Positions 11,650 to 22,876 of a DNA stretch of 64,000 nucleotides are shown here, in pieces. The notes under the pieces are model-generated. The model saw nothing but the letters and a program-made list of their open reading frames with translations, was not told the origin of the DNA and did no database searches. The stretch comes from Cryptomeria japonica (lineage: Eukaryota > Streptophyta > Pinopsida > Cupressales > Cupressaceae). Position numbers and translations under genes: made by a program. The DNA lies in NCBI RefSeq assembly GCF_030272615.1, contig NC_081414.1:233728733-233792732 (forward strand), in the 5' to 3' direction. Each line of letters starts with the position of its first letter. Position 1 is the first letter of the stretch.

Positions 11650-11960
11650 AAAGTTCCTCAAAACCCATACGGGTTTTGAAGAACATTATATTTTATAATA
11701 AAATATCAAAAGTTCCTCAAACATTATATTTTATAGTAAAAAATCAAAAGTTCCTCAAAACCCGTATTGGTTTTGAGGAACATTATATTTTATAATAAAA
11801 AATCAAAAGTTCCTCAAAACTTGTACTGGTTTTGAGAAACATTATATTATATAATAAAAAATGAAAAGTTCCTCAAAGGAACATAATACTTTTTAGAAAC
11901 TTACGGGTTATGAAAAACTTTTTTGTCTTAGTTCTTCATAACCCATATGGGTTATATAAA
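11650..11960. repeat. Left subterminal palindromic repeats
   Basis: About five units of ~60 bp of the form GTTCCTCAAAACCCATACGG followed by its inverse and an AT-rich spacer. Some units have lost the CCCATACGGG core. Confidence 0.75.
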
Positions 11961-11994
11961 ACTAGGAACCAAATAGGAAGTGGGGAGATGGGGG

Positions 11995-12066
<72 letters not shown>

Positions 12067-12265
12067 TAGAACAGGATAAGGAGAGGGGGATGAAGAGAGT
12101 TAGAGACAGAGAGAGAAGGGGATAGGAAAAGAAAGAGGAGAGAGAGAGTAGGATATGAAGAGGGGGTGGAGGGAGAGGGAGAGTGAGGGAGATTAGAAAA
12201 TGGAGAGGGTGAGAGGGAGAGAGAGGGAGAGACAAAGAGAGAGGTAAGAGAGAGAATAGGGGATA

Positions 12266-12320
<55 letters not shown>

Positions 12321-12356
12321 ATTGAGAGAGGGAGAGGAAGAGAGAGATAGAGAGTA
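11995..12356. repeat. GA-rich simple sequence 1
   Basis: (GA)n tracts with words such as GGATAGGAAGAG. The translated frames on both strands are low-complexity artefacts. Confidence 0.93.
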
Positions 12357-12361
12357 TGGAG

Positions 12362-13482
12362 TGATGAATACTAAGAGGGGGGGTGAATTAGTATGCCAAA
12401 AATCTTTGCACTAAAACACTTACACAGTCTAAAGATAAACCGGTAAAGCAGTCTGACAATCAAACCGGTTATCACACATACAAACCAAAATGTGAATAAA
12501 ACATTCACCCACAAAAGCAATACAACTATAACACAAGATATTTGATGTGGAAACCCAACTGGGAAAAACCACGGTGAGATGGAACTCACAAGTCACTATC
12601 TATAGAATAGAAACTAGATCGGTTAAGGTCTTACAATGTTCTTCACCAGAACAAATCCTGTTAGGAATCTCAATCTCTGTTAGGAGATAAGTCCGATTAA
12701 AGACTACCTTGTTAGAGGATTTTACAAAGGCTTTGAGGCCTACCCGGTTAAGGGCTACAAACTTGTCAAAGATGTGAGTAATCAACAAGTGTTTGATCTA
12801 TCTACTAGCACAAATTGCTTGGTTAGATCCAGTATTGCTCACAGCTAATGCATTCCAGCATTACTTCAGTCTCCTCTTTCTCTCTCAGTTACAACTCGAT
12901 CTTCTCTCATAAGATCGCTCTCCGCTTCCACCTTAAACCCTAGCTCAACATAAACCCTATTCGCAACTTCTTCAACAACTCAAAAAACCTAGACATGATG
13001 TCCTTTTAAAGGAATCTGATTTCATGTCGGTCCAATAGGATTACATTACAATTTCCTAGGTTTAGTGAATCTAGACATACTCAGTAACACGACACAAGAA
13101 TCACCGTTAATGTGTCAGAACCATCAAACAATTGGTGGATTGGAAACTCATCACAAAATGTCGGTTGGTAACTCATCACAGAGTGTTACCGGTTCATACA
13201 AAATGTCGGTTGCCGTTTTGACAAAAATGAAGACTGGTAAGAATGTGTTGTGCCGCTTTGCTTCCTCGTACCGCTTGTGATCTGTGAACCGCTTGGGATC
13301 AACATGCCGCTTCAGACCGGGAAACACATTCTGCAAAATCACCACTAGTCTAAAGACTAGAATACAACATACCGGTTGGAACAAATACTGGTTGAGCATG
13401 AGCTCATACATATAAAGGGGATCTCAATACAAGTGTGTGTCCATCAATGATAATCACAACATAAACATCAAAAATGCCAACA
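12362..13482 (-). repeat. Solo LTR of the element C family (1,121 bp)
   Basis: Begins TGATGAATACTAAGAGG and ends AATGCCAACA. It is homologous end to end with the LTR of element C (52632-53506 plus 60110-60360). Flanked by TGGAG on both sides (12357-12361 and 13483-13487). With the LTR and one TGGAG removed, the surrounding GA sequence reads through in the local pattern (GGAGTAGGAAGAG). No internal region remains, so this is the product of LTR-LTR recombination. Confidence 0.88.
12369..12393. promoter_or_regulatory. U5 stem-loop motif with paired change
   Basis: TACTAA ... TTAGTA around a G-rich loop. Compared with TACTGA ... TCAGTA in element A and copia, both arms have changed together and pairing is kept. 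Confidence 0.6.
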
Positions 13483-13487
13483 TGGAG

Positions 13488-13573
13488 TAGGAAGAGGGAT
13501 AGAATAGGATAAGGAGAGGGGGACAGAGAGAGAAGGCGATAGGAAGAGAGGGAGAGATAGGGAAAGAAAGAGA

Positions 13574-13631
<58 letters not shown>

Positions 13632-13735
13632 GGATTAAGAGAGGGGGAGGAAGAGAGGGATAGAATAGGATAAGGAGAGGGAGATGGAGAGAGTTAGAGA
13701 TAGAGAGAGAAGGGGATAGGAAGAGAGGGAGAGAT

Positions 13736-13800
<65 letters not shown>

Positions 13801-13838
13801 GGAGTAGGAAGAGAGGGATATAATAGGATAAGGAGAGG

Positions 13839-13875
<37 letters not shown>

Positions 13876-13983
13876 TAGGATAAGCAGAAGGGGATGGAGG
13901 GAGAGGGAGAGAGAGGGGAGAGGGAGAGGGAGAGAGAAGGATATTCTAAAAAGCAGAGGGGGAGAGAGAGGGAGATTTGGAAA

Positions 13984-14048
<65 letters not shown>

Positions 14049-14259
14049 GGAGATAGGAAGAGGGAGAGAATAGGATAAGGAGAGGGGGAGGGAGAGAGTG
14101 GGGGAGAGAGAGAGGAGATTAGGAGAGAGGGAGAGGGAGCACAGAGAGAGAGAGAGAGAGAGAGAGAATAGGGGATAGGATGAGAGGGAGAGAATAGGAT
14201 AAGGAGAGAGAGAGAATAAGATTAGGATAAGGAGAGGGGGAGGGAGGAACTTTGGGATA
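13488..14259. repeat. GA-rich simple sequence 2
   Basis: (GA)n blocks separated by GGATAAGGAGAGGGGG-like words repeated about every 100-200 bp, a minisatellite superimposed on the dinucleotide repeat. No gene. Confidence 0.92.
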
Positions 14260-14264
14260 GGAAG

Positions 14265-15852
14265 TGGTGCAGGAGCACCCTTCCAAGCTCTTCCTCCTTT
14301 TTTTTGTTGGTATTATGCTTCTTGTGAAGCCATTGTATATAAAATAAAGAGCCATGTGCTCTTTTGTTCTTGTCTAGGTCCTAGTTTTAGGTCCTTAGTG
14401 ATTTTGTTGTGATTTCTTGTGCAGGAGAGGTTGAGTGTGCCTTGGATGTGTGTTAGGCCTTAATGGTATGTTGATGTCCTTAGGATAGCCCAAAATAGGC
14501 CTAGGAGTCATGAAAAGCAACAATGGCAAAGTTGCTCAAAAGATGCAAAAGTTGCATGACAGCTTTTAAAAGTTGTCAAGCAACTTTTCCACCCAAAAGG
14601 TCAAAGACTCTTATTGAGCGTGGAGAGCCCTTATTTTAGCACACTGACCGAGGTCTGGGTAGTATAAGTATTTCCAAACCCTAAGTTAATGGGTTGGATG
14701 TCAGACATTGTAAGACCCAAGTAAGAAAAGGTTGACTGTGATTGTTTGTTGGTTACCAGTCAGTTTGAATGAAGCTACCGAGAAAGTTAATGGATTGATT
14801 TGCATGTAAAAATATGTGGAGTGTCTTCTATGGTGTAAATAATTTCATTGTGAGCAATTAGATTAGGTTTTTATTTGCAGGTTGTGTGTGTTTGTAAATA
14901 GTTTGTAAATTCCCTTCTCACTGTCCAGTTTTGGACTGGTTTGTGCAAATGGAATCATAACTCCATTCCCCATTGTGGAATCACCATGAAACCATGGGGA
15001 ATGGGAGTGAAGACCTTGTACCATAGTTCAATGCAATTAGGGCCCTTGAAAATGCAAGGAAGCCATTTGAAGACCCATTCCTAGGCGAGACTGGACAGTG
15101 CCTGGTTAGGAATGGTTGCTGGTGCAGAGGTCTTGGAGAGCAAGGTTGGTCAGAGGAGAGTGCACCCTTTGGAGGAGGTGTAGAGGAGTGTGTGAAGCAA
15201 CTTTTGTGTGAAGGAGAAGCCTCCACCAATCTAGACAAGGTGGCTAAAACACAAAACATCCATTGTGACCCAGGCAGACCATAAAAACCCTTACAAAACC
15301 CTTGAAAACCCCAAAATTCGCCCTAGGCACTGTATGGCCACTTGGAGGCCCAAAACTAGAGAAATCCTTGAGCCCTTGCCAAATTAATGGTAGTCCATTT
15401 TGGGAGTTTGGGTAGTTTGTGCATCATTTGTGAGAGAGAGCCCTAAAGGACCGATTAGGAGGCCTAATTGGTCCTAATCCTTGTAGCCCTATTTTGTAGG
15501 CAAAACACAAAATAGTGAAATCAGTAGGAGGGATGAAGGTTGTAAATTCTTGGGGGCACATGGATGGATGTAAAACATGGTTTAAGACCTGTCCTAAACT
15601 TGCTAAGACCTTGGAAGGTGTAGAACAAGCCTAGCCCTTATTAGCCATAGTAAGGGGTTTTGAGTCTCATGAGTAGGTGAGACCTTAGGAGCAGCATTGC
15701 AACTCATTGGTGGGTGGATTAGGCAAGGTCATGGGATTCCTCAAGCAAGGGAAGTCCTAGAGACCCTAGGGTGTGGAGAGAACACCAGGTGATCTAAGGA
15801 AAGGATCCAAGAACATAGACTAGGCTAGTCTATCCCAAGCACCATCCCATCA
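14265..15852. repeat. Solo LTR, gypsy-like (1,588 bp)
   Basis: Starts TGGTGCAGGAGCACCC, close to the gypsy LTR start at 25884 (TGATGCAGGAGCATCC), and ends CATCCCATCA. Flanked by GGAAG at 14260-14264 and 15853-15857. Rejoining the flanks gives GGGATAGGAAGAGAGAG, a phrase that recurs in the neighbouring GA tracts (for example about 12259). The A-rich phrase near 14338 (AAAATAAAGAG) could be a polyadenylation signal. The minus-strand frame at 14981-15259 has no recognisable content. Confidence 0.8.
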
Positions 15853-15857
<5 letters not shown>

Positions 15858-15912
<55 letters not shown>

Positions 15913-15994
15913 GATAAGGAGAGGGGTATGGAGGGAGAGGGAGAGAGAGGGAGATTTGGAAAAGTAGAGGGAGAGAGAGAGGGAGATTTAGAAA

Positions 15995-16033
<39 letters not shown>

Positions 16034-16120
16034 GGATAAGGAGAGGGGGAGGGAGAGAGAGGGGGAGGGAGAGAGGAGATTGGGAGAGAGGGAGAGAGAG
16101 GGCATAGATGGGGAGAATAG

Positions 16121-16183
<63 letters not shown>

Positions 16184-16275
16184 GTAAGATATGGAGAGGA
16201 GGAGGGAGAGGTGGGAGAAGGAGAGGGAAGGGAGTAGAAAGAGAGAGAAGGGGGAGAGGGTGAGAATAGGATAGG

Positions 16276-16341
<66 letters not shown>

Positions 16342-16470
16342 AGGAGGAGGAGAAGGATGAGAGGGTGAGAGACATGAGGTAGAGAGAGAACGAGAAGGAG
16401 AAAAGGGCGAGAGACTCGACAAAGAGAGAAGTGTGAGGGGGAGAGAGATGAGATAGAACTCAAGGAGGAT
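15858..16470. repeat. GA-rich simple sequence 3
   Basis: Several (GA)20+ tracts with GGATAAGGAGAGGGG spacers. Three overlapping long minus-strand open frames here encode only Ser/Leu/Pro repeats and are not genes. Confidence 0.93.
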
Positions 16471-16539
16471 AATTAGGGCTTAGAATAGACAAATACAATG
16501 ATGGGGAAGGAAGATGAGAGAGAGAGAGGAAAATAAGAG

Positions 16540-16665
16540 AGACGTGCATGTATACAAACATATATACATATATCTATATTAATATATATATATAACTATA
16601 GATATGCATATATACATACATAAACACATATTATATATGTATGTATGTACATATGTGTAGTAAAT
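16540..16665. repeat. AT/TATG alternating microsatellite
   Basis: Alternating purine-pyrimidine TATA and TATG/CATA runs, prone to replication slippage. No gene. Confidence 0.85.
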
Positions 16666-16689
16666 GCTAAGTCTACAAGAATACATTAT

Positions 16690-16865
16690 TATGTCTTCAT
16701 AACCCATACGGGTTATGTAGAACTATGAATAGTACTTTTTGGTTTCAAAACCTGTGCGGGTTATGAAGAACTATGAATAGTACTTTTTGTTTTTCAAAAC
16801 CCATACGGGTTATGAAGAATTGTGAATAGTACTTTTTATTTTTCAAAACCCATGCGGGTTTTAGC
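16690..16865. repeat. Right subterminal palindromic repeats
   Basis: About four units of ~56 bp with core AACCCATACGGGTT and spacer GAATAGTACTTTTT. They mirror the array at the left end of the TIR element. Confidence 0.8.
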
Positions 16866-17687
16866 TTGGTAAGAGGGTTGGAAAATGACCCTAAGACTTG
16901 CAAGCCCATTTTCCCCCTATTTTTGTCCCTTTACACATTTTTTCATCTTCCAACATGATTTCTCAACTTTGTCATCATTGGGTTTACAAATGATCAAGTG
17001 GGTATCTAAAATTACCACCACAATCTCACACATCTTCTCAGTTTTCTGACCATCTGTTGTTTTCTATTTTTGGACAACATTAGCATAGTAAACTTTTATT
17101 TTCTTTACCAATGCCTTGACAGTCCTCACATACATATGTCTACCCTTTTTTTAATAACTTTTGATATACTTGACCAAATTCAAAATAAATTACATATTAT
17201 TGTTCTACACTAGATTATATACACTTTTAAAACAATAAGTTTTCATTTTTTATTATTTTGATGCAAGTTATGCCCAGCACACGAACAGGTACCAAATTTT
17301 TTGGATGCAGTCACTTCAAAAAATCATTTTAAAAAAAGTACTCAACAGAAAATTACAAAAAAATACACAACTTCTAGATCTCACTCTTACCTATCATCCT
17401 ACCAAAGGGTTTTTCAAACTAGTAAATCTAACTATATATTTTGTGTAGCACATGAAAACAGCTATGTTATATTTTTCTGAAAAAATCAAGAACAATTTTT
17501 TGTGCGTGAAAGGTTTGACCCTCTTAATCTTATCCAATTTTAAAAAAATTTAGTAGTTTAGAAACTAGATTCAAAGAACTATAATTCTTATTCTTTTCTC
17601 AACTCCTATTTTTAAGTGCATGACCTTCAAATATCTCTTTGAAGTTCAGGTTTACTCATTTTCAGAAAACAAGAAAAAAGAAAAAAG
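16866..17687. other. AT-rich interior of the TIR element
   Basis: No open frame, repeat array or protein similarity recognised. Confidence 0.5.
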
Positions 17688-17735
17688 TGGCCACTTATAC
17701 CCCCCTTTTTGTTCACCATCTTGGTGAACTTACCC
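17688..17735 (-). repeat. Right terminal inverted repeat
   Basis: Contains GTGGCCAC, a C-rich indel, then a 7-bp-arm palindrome GTTCACC-ATCTT-GGTGAAC and the end ACTTACCC. Target duplication TGAT follows at 17736-17739. Confidence 0.87.
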
Positions 17736-17739
17736 TGAT

Positions 17740-18169
17740 ATGGAAAGTTCACTTGAGCATGACCGTCTATCAGATCTTATATAGCCAAGACATGTTTTGT
17801 AGTTGTTGCACTGCAAGGGAATGAAGAAAGATCAAAATATTGGATGACATGATGTGTACAGGGAAAATAGAAGCTAACACAACTAGTGACAAATGATGAT
17901 GGGTTCACATATCCTACAGGTTCAGTTGTTGTTGTGGGAACTTGGTTGCGAACATACATGATTAGAAAGAATGGCCTGCATTTGAAGACTATGAGAGACA
18001 CAAAACCATTCTCATGTATTCACACCTTATTATAGCTACAAATGTCAAGTTGTGGAAGCATCAATCAAAACCAAAGACCAAAGACCTATGGAAAGTGACT
18101 ACTGCTGATCATGAAGCAATACTGGATACTCTTAAGAAAAGAGATGACCCTTTAAGCATACTTGAGTAG
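17740..18169 (+). pseudogene. DNA transposase copy 1, C-terminal part
   Basis: Directly continues the frame cut at 11504: ...SNDD plus MESSLEHDRLSDL. After that come in-frame stops and frameshifts, but conserved-looking blocks remain: VVVALQGNEE, GFTYPTGSVVVVGTWLR and YSHLIIATNVKLW, ending SILE-TAG at 18167-18169. The terminal Tyr-Ser-His-Leu block suggests a structured C-terminal domain. Without recognising the insert, this segment would be missed as a gene part. Confidence 0.65.
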
Positions 18170-19542
18170 TACGTCTTTAATGGTACCTTATTTCTTTTAT
18201 CATGCATTTCATTTCAAACAATGATCATAAAACCTTAATGTTCAAGTTTGTTACGTGTATATTAAGGATGTGTTCAAAATGCAAGTCTATTGATGAACGT
18301 TTTTTTTTTTGCAACACGGTTTTTGCATGCACATAGCGGGTACACTCAATATAATTCGAAGGGATGTATTTTTGCAACACGACTTATTATCATGCATTTG
18401 TTGAGCATTACAATTTTTGATAATAGACAACACTATTTGACAAATTTTGATGATATAATTATCACAAAACCTTTATGCTCATGCAGGTCTTTTTGATGAT
18501 ATACAACACTATCACATTATAATTTTTGTGTCAACAACATATTTTTATGGTATATAATCCCACCTTTTCATTTATTATCGTGCATTTCAGTTGAAGTGAT
18601 TATCATAAAGCCTTTATGTTCATGCATGCATTTTATGTGTAGACTAACAATTCTTAAAAATACAAGTTCATGCTAGATCATTCGTCATTGACTAGTTTAT
18701 TCTTGGTGATGGTACATAATCCTTGGGGTTATCAATATTTAGCTGCTTTTTAAGTTTTCTTTTCAAGAACTGCAAAAATTTATAGCCAAACACAACACCA
18801 TTTGCTCTGTGTGCATTAATGAGATTAAATTTTGTGTGTAAACACTAAGTCCCTCACTTTGTCAATGCGATTAAATTTTGTAAACTTTCACACACTATGT
18901 CAAGTGAATGTATTTCCATTTAGAAATGGCAATATCTACCATCATCTTCAACCATGCAGAGAATGCAGTGAGAAATGTAGTGAGAAGGGCTTTAATCAAC
19001 ATGCGCCTTTCTTCAAAGACATGCTTGTAGACTTTGCAGAGAAACTGGTAAGTTTCGTAATTATACAATCTTGTACGTCTTAAAAATGTTTCAAATGATC
19101 TATTTATAATTTGAAAAAATAATTTGTGTTGTTATAATTTTTTTATTGTAGCACATTCATTCTGCATAAAAAGCTTGTTTATTTTGGTCTTCATTTATAT
19201 GCAAGCATTGCTCTACGTAATATTTTCTCTTAGGACATGACGATGTCTGATGCAGATGAAGTGGGATGGTGTATTTGTATATGGATGTGAATTGATTTAA
19301 CTTTGTTATGATGATATACAATGTCCATGAGCAAACTGGTTTAGTTATATTGATGATATACAATGTATCTGTACATGAGTACATTGATGTAGTTGTATTG
19401 ATAATGATAAAAAAATCATGTTTGCATATTCGTTCATGGATGTCACATGCAAGTTTAATGGTAACTATGTGTATACAATACATGGAAATATTGATTATCA
19501 TCATGTGTCTACAGTGTCATGCTTGTTTATCTATATTTTTTC
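18170..19542. other. AT-rich stretch, no gene; short diverged repeats
   Basis: Contains three or four diverged copies of a phrase like TCATAAAACCTTTATGTTCA (about 18225, 18463, 18607) and two copies of GATGATATACAATGT (19310 and 19352). Probably the 3' part of the outer DNA transposon, but no terminal repeat was found. Confidence 0.4.
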
Positions 19543-21320
19543 ATTGAATGAGACTGACGATTTTTTTGCCAATTGAAAAAATGTTGCCCAAATAAAACCA
19601 TAGGGAATCTTGAAAAACCTAGATAGGATTTTGTAGGGACCCCTCTCATGGCCCCGTAGGTTCAAACGGATCATTCGTAGGTGCCATGGATTCTGAGTTA
19701 GGGCCCGTCAAAGTTTAAAATTTTTAGTACTTAGGGTGCTCAAGGGACAACGTCAGTAGGGTATGACCCCGAGCATTCGACTGAGTAGGGGGGGGGGAGT
19801 GAATAGGAGCATGCATAGGATAAGAATTCCTAACTGGGCATGTCAGAACTGACGGTTTATGATCACGATGAGAAGAACGATAAATTGGCCGTGTGACAAC
19901 ATTTGATTGAATGGGACTGATGATTTTTTGGCCAATTGAAAAAATGTTTCCTTAATAAAACTGTAGGGAATCTTGAAAAACAAAGATAGGCTTTTGTAGG
20001 GACCCCTCTAGTGGTCTCGTATGTTCAAACGAATTGTTCACAGGCACCACAAATTTTGAGTTAGGGCCCATCAAAGTTTGATAATTTTTAGCACTTAGGG
20101 TGCTCAAGGAACAACGTCGGTAGGGTATGACCCCGAGCGTTTGATCGAGTGGGGGGGGGGCAGAAATAGGAGCATGCATAGGGTAATAATTCCTAACTAG
20201 ACATGTAGAAATCAACAGTTTGTGATCATGATGAGCAGAACGATAAATTGGCCACACGACAACATTTGATTGAATGAGACTAATGATTTTTTCGCCAACT
20301 AAAAAAATGTTGCCCTAATAAAACCATAGGGAATCTTGAAAAATCGAGATAGGATTTTGTAGGGACCCCTCTCGTGGCCCCATAGGTTCAAACGAATCGT
20401 TCACAGCTGACACAGATTATGAGTTAGGGCCCGTCAAACTTTGACATTTTTAGCACTTAGGGTGCTCAAGGGACAACGTCGGTAGGGTATGAACCCAAGC
20501 GTTTGACCGAGTGGGGGGGGGGGAGAAATAGGAGCATGCATAGGGTAAGAATGCCTAACTAGACATATTGGAACTGATGGTTCATGATCATGACAACAGA
20601 ATGAGAAATTGGTCACGTGACAACATTTGATTGAATGAGACTGACGATTTTTTGCCAACTGAAAAAATGTTTCCCTAATAAAATCCTAGGGAATCTTTAA
20701 AAACTGTGCTAGGATTTTGTACAGACCCCTCTCGTGGCCTTGTAGGTTCAAACAGATCATTTGCAAGTGCCACAGATTTTGAGTTAGGGCCCATCAAAGT
20801 TTGACATTTTTTAGCACTTAAGGTGCTCAAGGGACGACGCTGGTAGGGTATGACCTTGAGTGTTCGACCAAGTGGGGGGGGGGGGGAGGAATAGAGAATG
20901 TATATGGTAAGAATTCCTAATTGGACATGTTGGAACCAACGGTTCGTGATCACGATGAGAAGAACAAGAAATTGGCCACGCAACATTTGATTGAATGAGA
21001 CTAATGATTTTTTTGCAAACTGAAAAAATGTTCCCCTAATAAAACCACAGGGAATATTAAAAAATAGAGATAGGCTTTTGTAGGGAACCCTCTTGTGGTC
21101 CTATAGGTTCAAACAAATCATTCCCAAGTGCCACAAATTTTGAGTTAGGGCCTATCAAAGTTTGACATTTTTTAGCACTTAGGGTGCTCAAGGGACGAAG
21201 TCGATTGGGTATGACCCCGAGCGTTCGACTGAGTGGGGGGGGAATAGGAGCATGCATAGGGTAAGAATTCATAACTAGACATGTTGGAATAGACGGTTCA
21301 TGAGCACGACGAGAAGAACA
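19543..21320. repeat. ~361-bp tandem satellite, five copies
   Basis: Unit starts (TTGAATGA/GGACT) are at 19543, 19907, 20270, 20631 and 20991, spacing 360-364 bp; the last unit is cut short near 21320. Each unit holds a run of 8-12 consecutive G near its centre, preceded by CGA(C/T)(C/T)GAGT-like sequence, and a shared ATAGGAGCATGCATAGG-type word (diverged in the fourth unit). Units are diverged by substitutions. Minus-strand frames in each unit (for example 19952-20257) share a Pro-rich peptide only because the DNA repeats. Confidence 0.92.
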
Positions 21321-21514
21321 AGATCACGATGAGCAAAACAATCTTGAGCAATTTTTCCAATATGAGTAAGCTATGACTAGACATAACAAATATTGGTCTA
21401 GATGACCTTATTATATAAAAAATGATTGTATTTCACCTTATTTACATTGAGAATCCATCAAAACACTTGTCTTCCAAATTTTACCTCATGGAGGCCTCAT
21501 GAGCAAGGAGGTCA

Positions 21515-21549
21515 TTAAATTTGGTGAAGTTGCCAAAGGCAACCAAATT
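21515..21549. repeat. Inverted repeat around AAATTTGG/CCAAATTT
   Basis: Arms AAATTTGG and CCAAATTT enclose TTGCC-AAA-GGCAA, giving a 13-bp stem with one 5-base bulge. It lies in otherwise unannotated sequence (21321-21724) just before the gypsy remnant. Confidence 0.7.
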
Positions 21550-21724
21550 TAACACTTACGATTTAGATGAAATATAATCTGAAGATTATAAAATCAACAC
21601 TTACAATGAAATTAAATGAATTTTATTATTCATTAAATAACTATTATTACCATTGTTAATTATTAGATTGAAGATTAAAGTTTAAAATGATAACACCATG
21701 CACACATGAGCATATGCATCTCTT

Positions 21725-22869
21725 TGGTGGGAGCATTTGCAAGTTGATAGACAGAGAAGAGGTAAAGAGAAGATTAAGATATGGGATTGGATGATTGGTA
21801 AGTTGAAATCAAATTTTGTGCTGACGAATTATCAAGTAGATCTATTTTGGAAGTTGCAAAATTTGAGATAGAAGGAATCTAGTGTGAAGGAGAAAACCGA
21901 AGCATTTTACAAGTTGAATATCATATCTGGACATGTTGATGATGAAGTTGAAAAATTTGCAAGATGTTTGAATGGATTGTAGATGTCTATACAAGGTGAA
22001 TTGAGCATGATCAAATTGGAGAGTGTTGAAGAGGCTTACCAGTATGCCCTAAAGGAAAAAGAGAAGCTAAACAAAAGACATGAATAGAGATAGAGAGGTA
22101 GAGGTGGAAGGTTTATCGGAGGAAGATTTCAAGGAGGAAGAGGAACCAGCGCAGATCAAAGCAAGGAAAAGGAAATGAGAAAAGAAGGTAATTCATACTG
22201 AAAGGATGATTGAAATTTCTACCGAAGGAGAGAACCGGATGGTTACCGGAATGAGAACTTTGGAAGACAAGACAAGAGGACATTCAGAGGAACCTGCTTT
22301 AAATGTGGAGGATAAGGACATCATGCATTCGAATGTAAGAAGATAGAAACTACCAGAAGAGTAGCAATGGTGGAATAAAACCCCACTGATTCAAACAATA
22401 AATCAGAAAATGGAGAACTATTGATGATGAGGAGATCTTTGTGTCATATCAGAGGAAATGAAGAGCCTTTGCAGAGGAAGAATCTGTTCAAGACCAGATG
22501 TAAGGTGTCCAATTAGTGTTGTAAATTTTTTATTCATAGTGGTAGTTCAGTTAATCTTGTTTCAGAAGAGATGGTGAATAAGTTAAAATTGGAGAGATTG
22601 AAACACCCTAAGCCTTATCAGATAGCATGGATTCAGGATGAACATAAGTTATTAGTAAGTGAACAATGTTTCGTGAAATTGAAAATTGGGAATTATCATG
22701 ATGAAGTCTTATGTGATATTATGCCTTTGGATATTTGTTATCTTTTGTTGGGTAGACCTTGGCAGTTTGATAGATAGGTAGTACATGATGGGAGGAAGAA
22801 TACATACACTATTGTGGCCAATGGAATGAAGCAAACCCTATTGCCTTTGGAGGAACCTTTGAAGAATTA
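21725..22869 (+). pseudogene. Gypsy element 1, gag C-terminus and protease
   Basis: Starts mid-gag at the WWEHLQ motif; the 5' LTR, leader and gag N-terminus are missing. The retrotransposon-gag region follows, then an Arg/Gly-rich stretch and a CCHC knuckle with one stop (CFKCGG-stop-GHHAFEC, about 22290-22340). The aspartic protease reads FIHSGSSVNLV at about 22530-22560, where the catalytic Asp of D-(S/T)-G has become His. Flap-side sequence LGRPWQFDR ends at 22777. Many in-frame stops show this copy has long been dead. Confidence 0.82.
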
Positions 22870-22876
22870 AGTCTGT

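Larger units (their letters stand above)
11505..17735. mobile_element. 6.2-kb TIR DNA transposon, non-autonomous
   Basis: The first 26 bp and the inverted last 26 bp differ at one position: start GGGTAAGT, end ACTTACCC. The match continues to GTGGCCAC with a short indel. It is flanked by TGAT on both sides. Each end carries arrays of palindromic CCCATACGGGTT units (11650-11960 and 16690-16865). The interior is GA-rich simple sequence plus two solo LTRs and has no coding capacity, so transposition would depend on a transposase supplied in trans. The termini resemble those of the 5.0-kb element at 34526-39551 (GGGTCAGT...ACTTGCCC), which also made a 4-bp duplication. Confidence 0.85.

Noticed and set aside
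14981-15259. 92-codon open frame
   Set aside because: Lies inside a solo LTR, no homology recognised, antisense to the likely LTR transcript.
15825-16463. Three overlapping open frames of 140-210 codons
   Set aside because: They arise from (GA)n tracts and encode only Ser/Leu/Pro repeats.
11504-17800. GGGTAAGT at the left TIR looks like a splice donor, so 11505-17735 could be an intron
   Set aside because: The right end is ACTTACCC, not an AG acceptor. The segment has matching inverted ends and a TGAT duplication, so it is an inserted transposon.
19952-21272. Family of similar small Pro-rich proteins on the minus strand
   Set aside because: They recur because the DNA is a tandem satellite; starts and lengths vary and there is no coding signature.
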